A DNA stretch of 5,488 nt from NCBI GenBank assembly GCA_947460165.1, contig CANHKH010000251.1:1-5488 (forward strand), written 5' to 3'. How positions within the stretch are numbered: the first letter of the stretch is position 1; every line of letters starts with the position of its first letter. Source of the stretch: Comamonadaceae bacterium (lineage in GTDB: Bacteria; Pseudomonadota; Gammaproteobacteria; Burkholderiales; Burkholderiaceae_C). The position numbers and the translations under genes were made by a program. The notes below the pieces were generated by a model. It searched no databases and was not told the DNA's origin. It saw only the letters and a program-made list of their open reading frames with translations. Shown here piece after piece: positions 5,094-5,488 of the stretch.

Positions 5094-5474
5094 TCAAGCG
5101 GTGGTTTCCTTGGCGTTCTCCACGTACTCTTCGATCTGGTCGAAGTTCAGGTACTTGTAGATGTTCTCGGAGTCTTTGTTCAACACACCCACAGCCTCCA
5201 TGTACTCGGCCAAGGTCGGGATGCGTCCGAGCTTGGAGCACACCGCTGCCAGTTCCGCGCTGACCAGGAACACATTGGTGTTCTTGCCCAGGCGGTTGGG
5301 GAAGTTGCGGGTGGAGGTCGACACCACGGTCGCGCCTTCGCGCACCTGGGCCTGGTTGGCCATGCAAATGGAGCAGCCGGGCATTTCAGTGCGGGCGCCG
5401 GCCGAGCCGAAGGTGGCGCAGTGGCCCTCTTTGGCCAGCGCGGTCTTGCGCAGCAATGCAATTTTTAGGCGTTG
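5094..5474 (-). pseudogene. acnB: Aconitase B (bifunctional aconitate hydratase 2), C-terminal fragment, probably truncated
   Basis: The minus-strand frame ending at TGA (5094-5096) gives about 120 residues of AcnB: LAKEGHCATFG, GARTEMPGCSICMANQAQ, STSTRNFPNRLGKNTNV, AELAAVCSKLGRIPTLAEYM and a closing YKYLNFDQIEEY. AcnB interconverts citrate and isocitrate in the TCA cycle; the CxxC seen here supplies two of the three Cys that hold its [4Fe-4S] cluster. AcnB is normally about 860 residues. Similarity stops near 5445: the expected VAPPTKMD-like segment is absent in all three minus frames, and an in-frame TAA lies at 5475-5477. Conserved positions are altered (CMGNQ to CMANQ, LGSAEL to LVSAEL, EGHY to EGHC). 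I infer a truncated duplicate of the gene's end, perhaps carrying its own terminator. A sequencing or assembly break near the right edge is an alternative, since only 40 bases beyond are visible. Confidence 0.8.
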
Positions 5475-5488
5475 TTACTTCCATCGGC

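Noticed and set aside
5055..5468. 137-codon plus-strand frame at the right edge
   Set aside because: It is antisense to the aconitase B fragment and overlaps the intergenic hairpin.

Overview
The window looks like chromosomal DNA of a betaproteobacterium, most likely order Burkholderiales and near Comamonadaceae. This rests on the high GC with C/G-ending codons, the character of the AcnB fragment at the right edge, and the CcdAB and IS91-type sequences. The genus cannot be fixed from the sequence alone.

Left edge (1-445): the 3' end of an amidohydrolase-2 family hydrolase gene, cut by the window start. It is followed by about 450 bases with no intact gene, holding a possible decayed 3' gene end on the minus strand (461-658) and a short perfect hairpin (833-850).

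Left-centre (about 895-1536): a compact ccdAB-type toxin-antitoxin operon with a candidate promoter. Antitoxin and toxin genes overlap at TGATG, so translation is probably coupled. To its right lies a stretch of gene debris: the C-terminal end of an IS91-type transposase on the minus strand (about 1616-1909), abutting the C-terminal end of a polar-amino-acid ABC transporter ATPase on the plus strand (about 1889-2098). The ATPase piece has lost its H-loop histidine and has a frameshift. Another protein-like, stop-interrupted remnant sits at 2287-2469. Together this reads as an accessory, rearranged segment.

Right half (2470-4988): an AT-rich promoter region with a consensus -10 box and a good ribosome binding site leads into the main gene of the window. 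It encodes an 812-residue exported protein: signal peptide, four-cysteine N-terminal domain, twenty 23-residue repeats in blocks of ten, three and seven, and a C-terminal peptidoglycan-binding domain. All ten repeats of the first block carry Glu at repeat position 10; eight of the ten later repeats carry Arg or Lys there. This charge switch is the most interesting signal in the window. The protein is probably a periplasmic or envelope rod anchored to peptidoglycan, but its function is unknown to me.

Right edge (5094-5474, minus): a convergent 3' fragment of aconitase B. The frame is closed by a TAA just upstream of where AcnB similarity stops, and conserved residues are changed, so it looks like a truncated duplicate rather than the working gene. 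A hairpin between the two convergent genes (5039-5077) probably terminates transcription, mainly of the acnB side.
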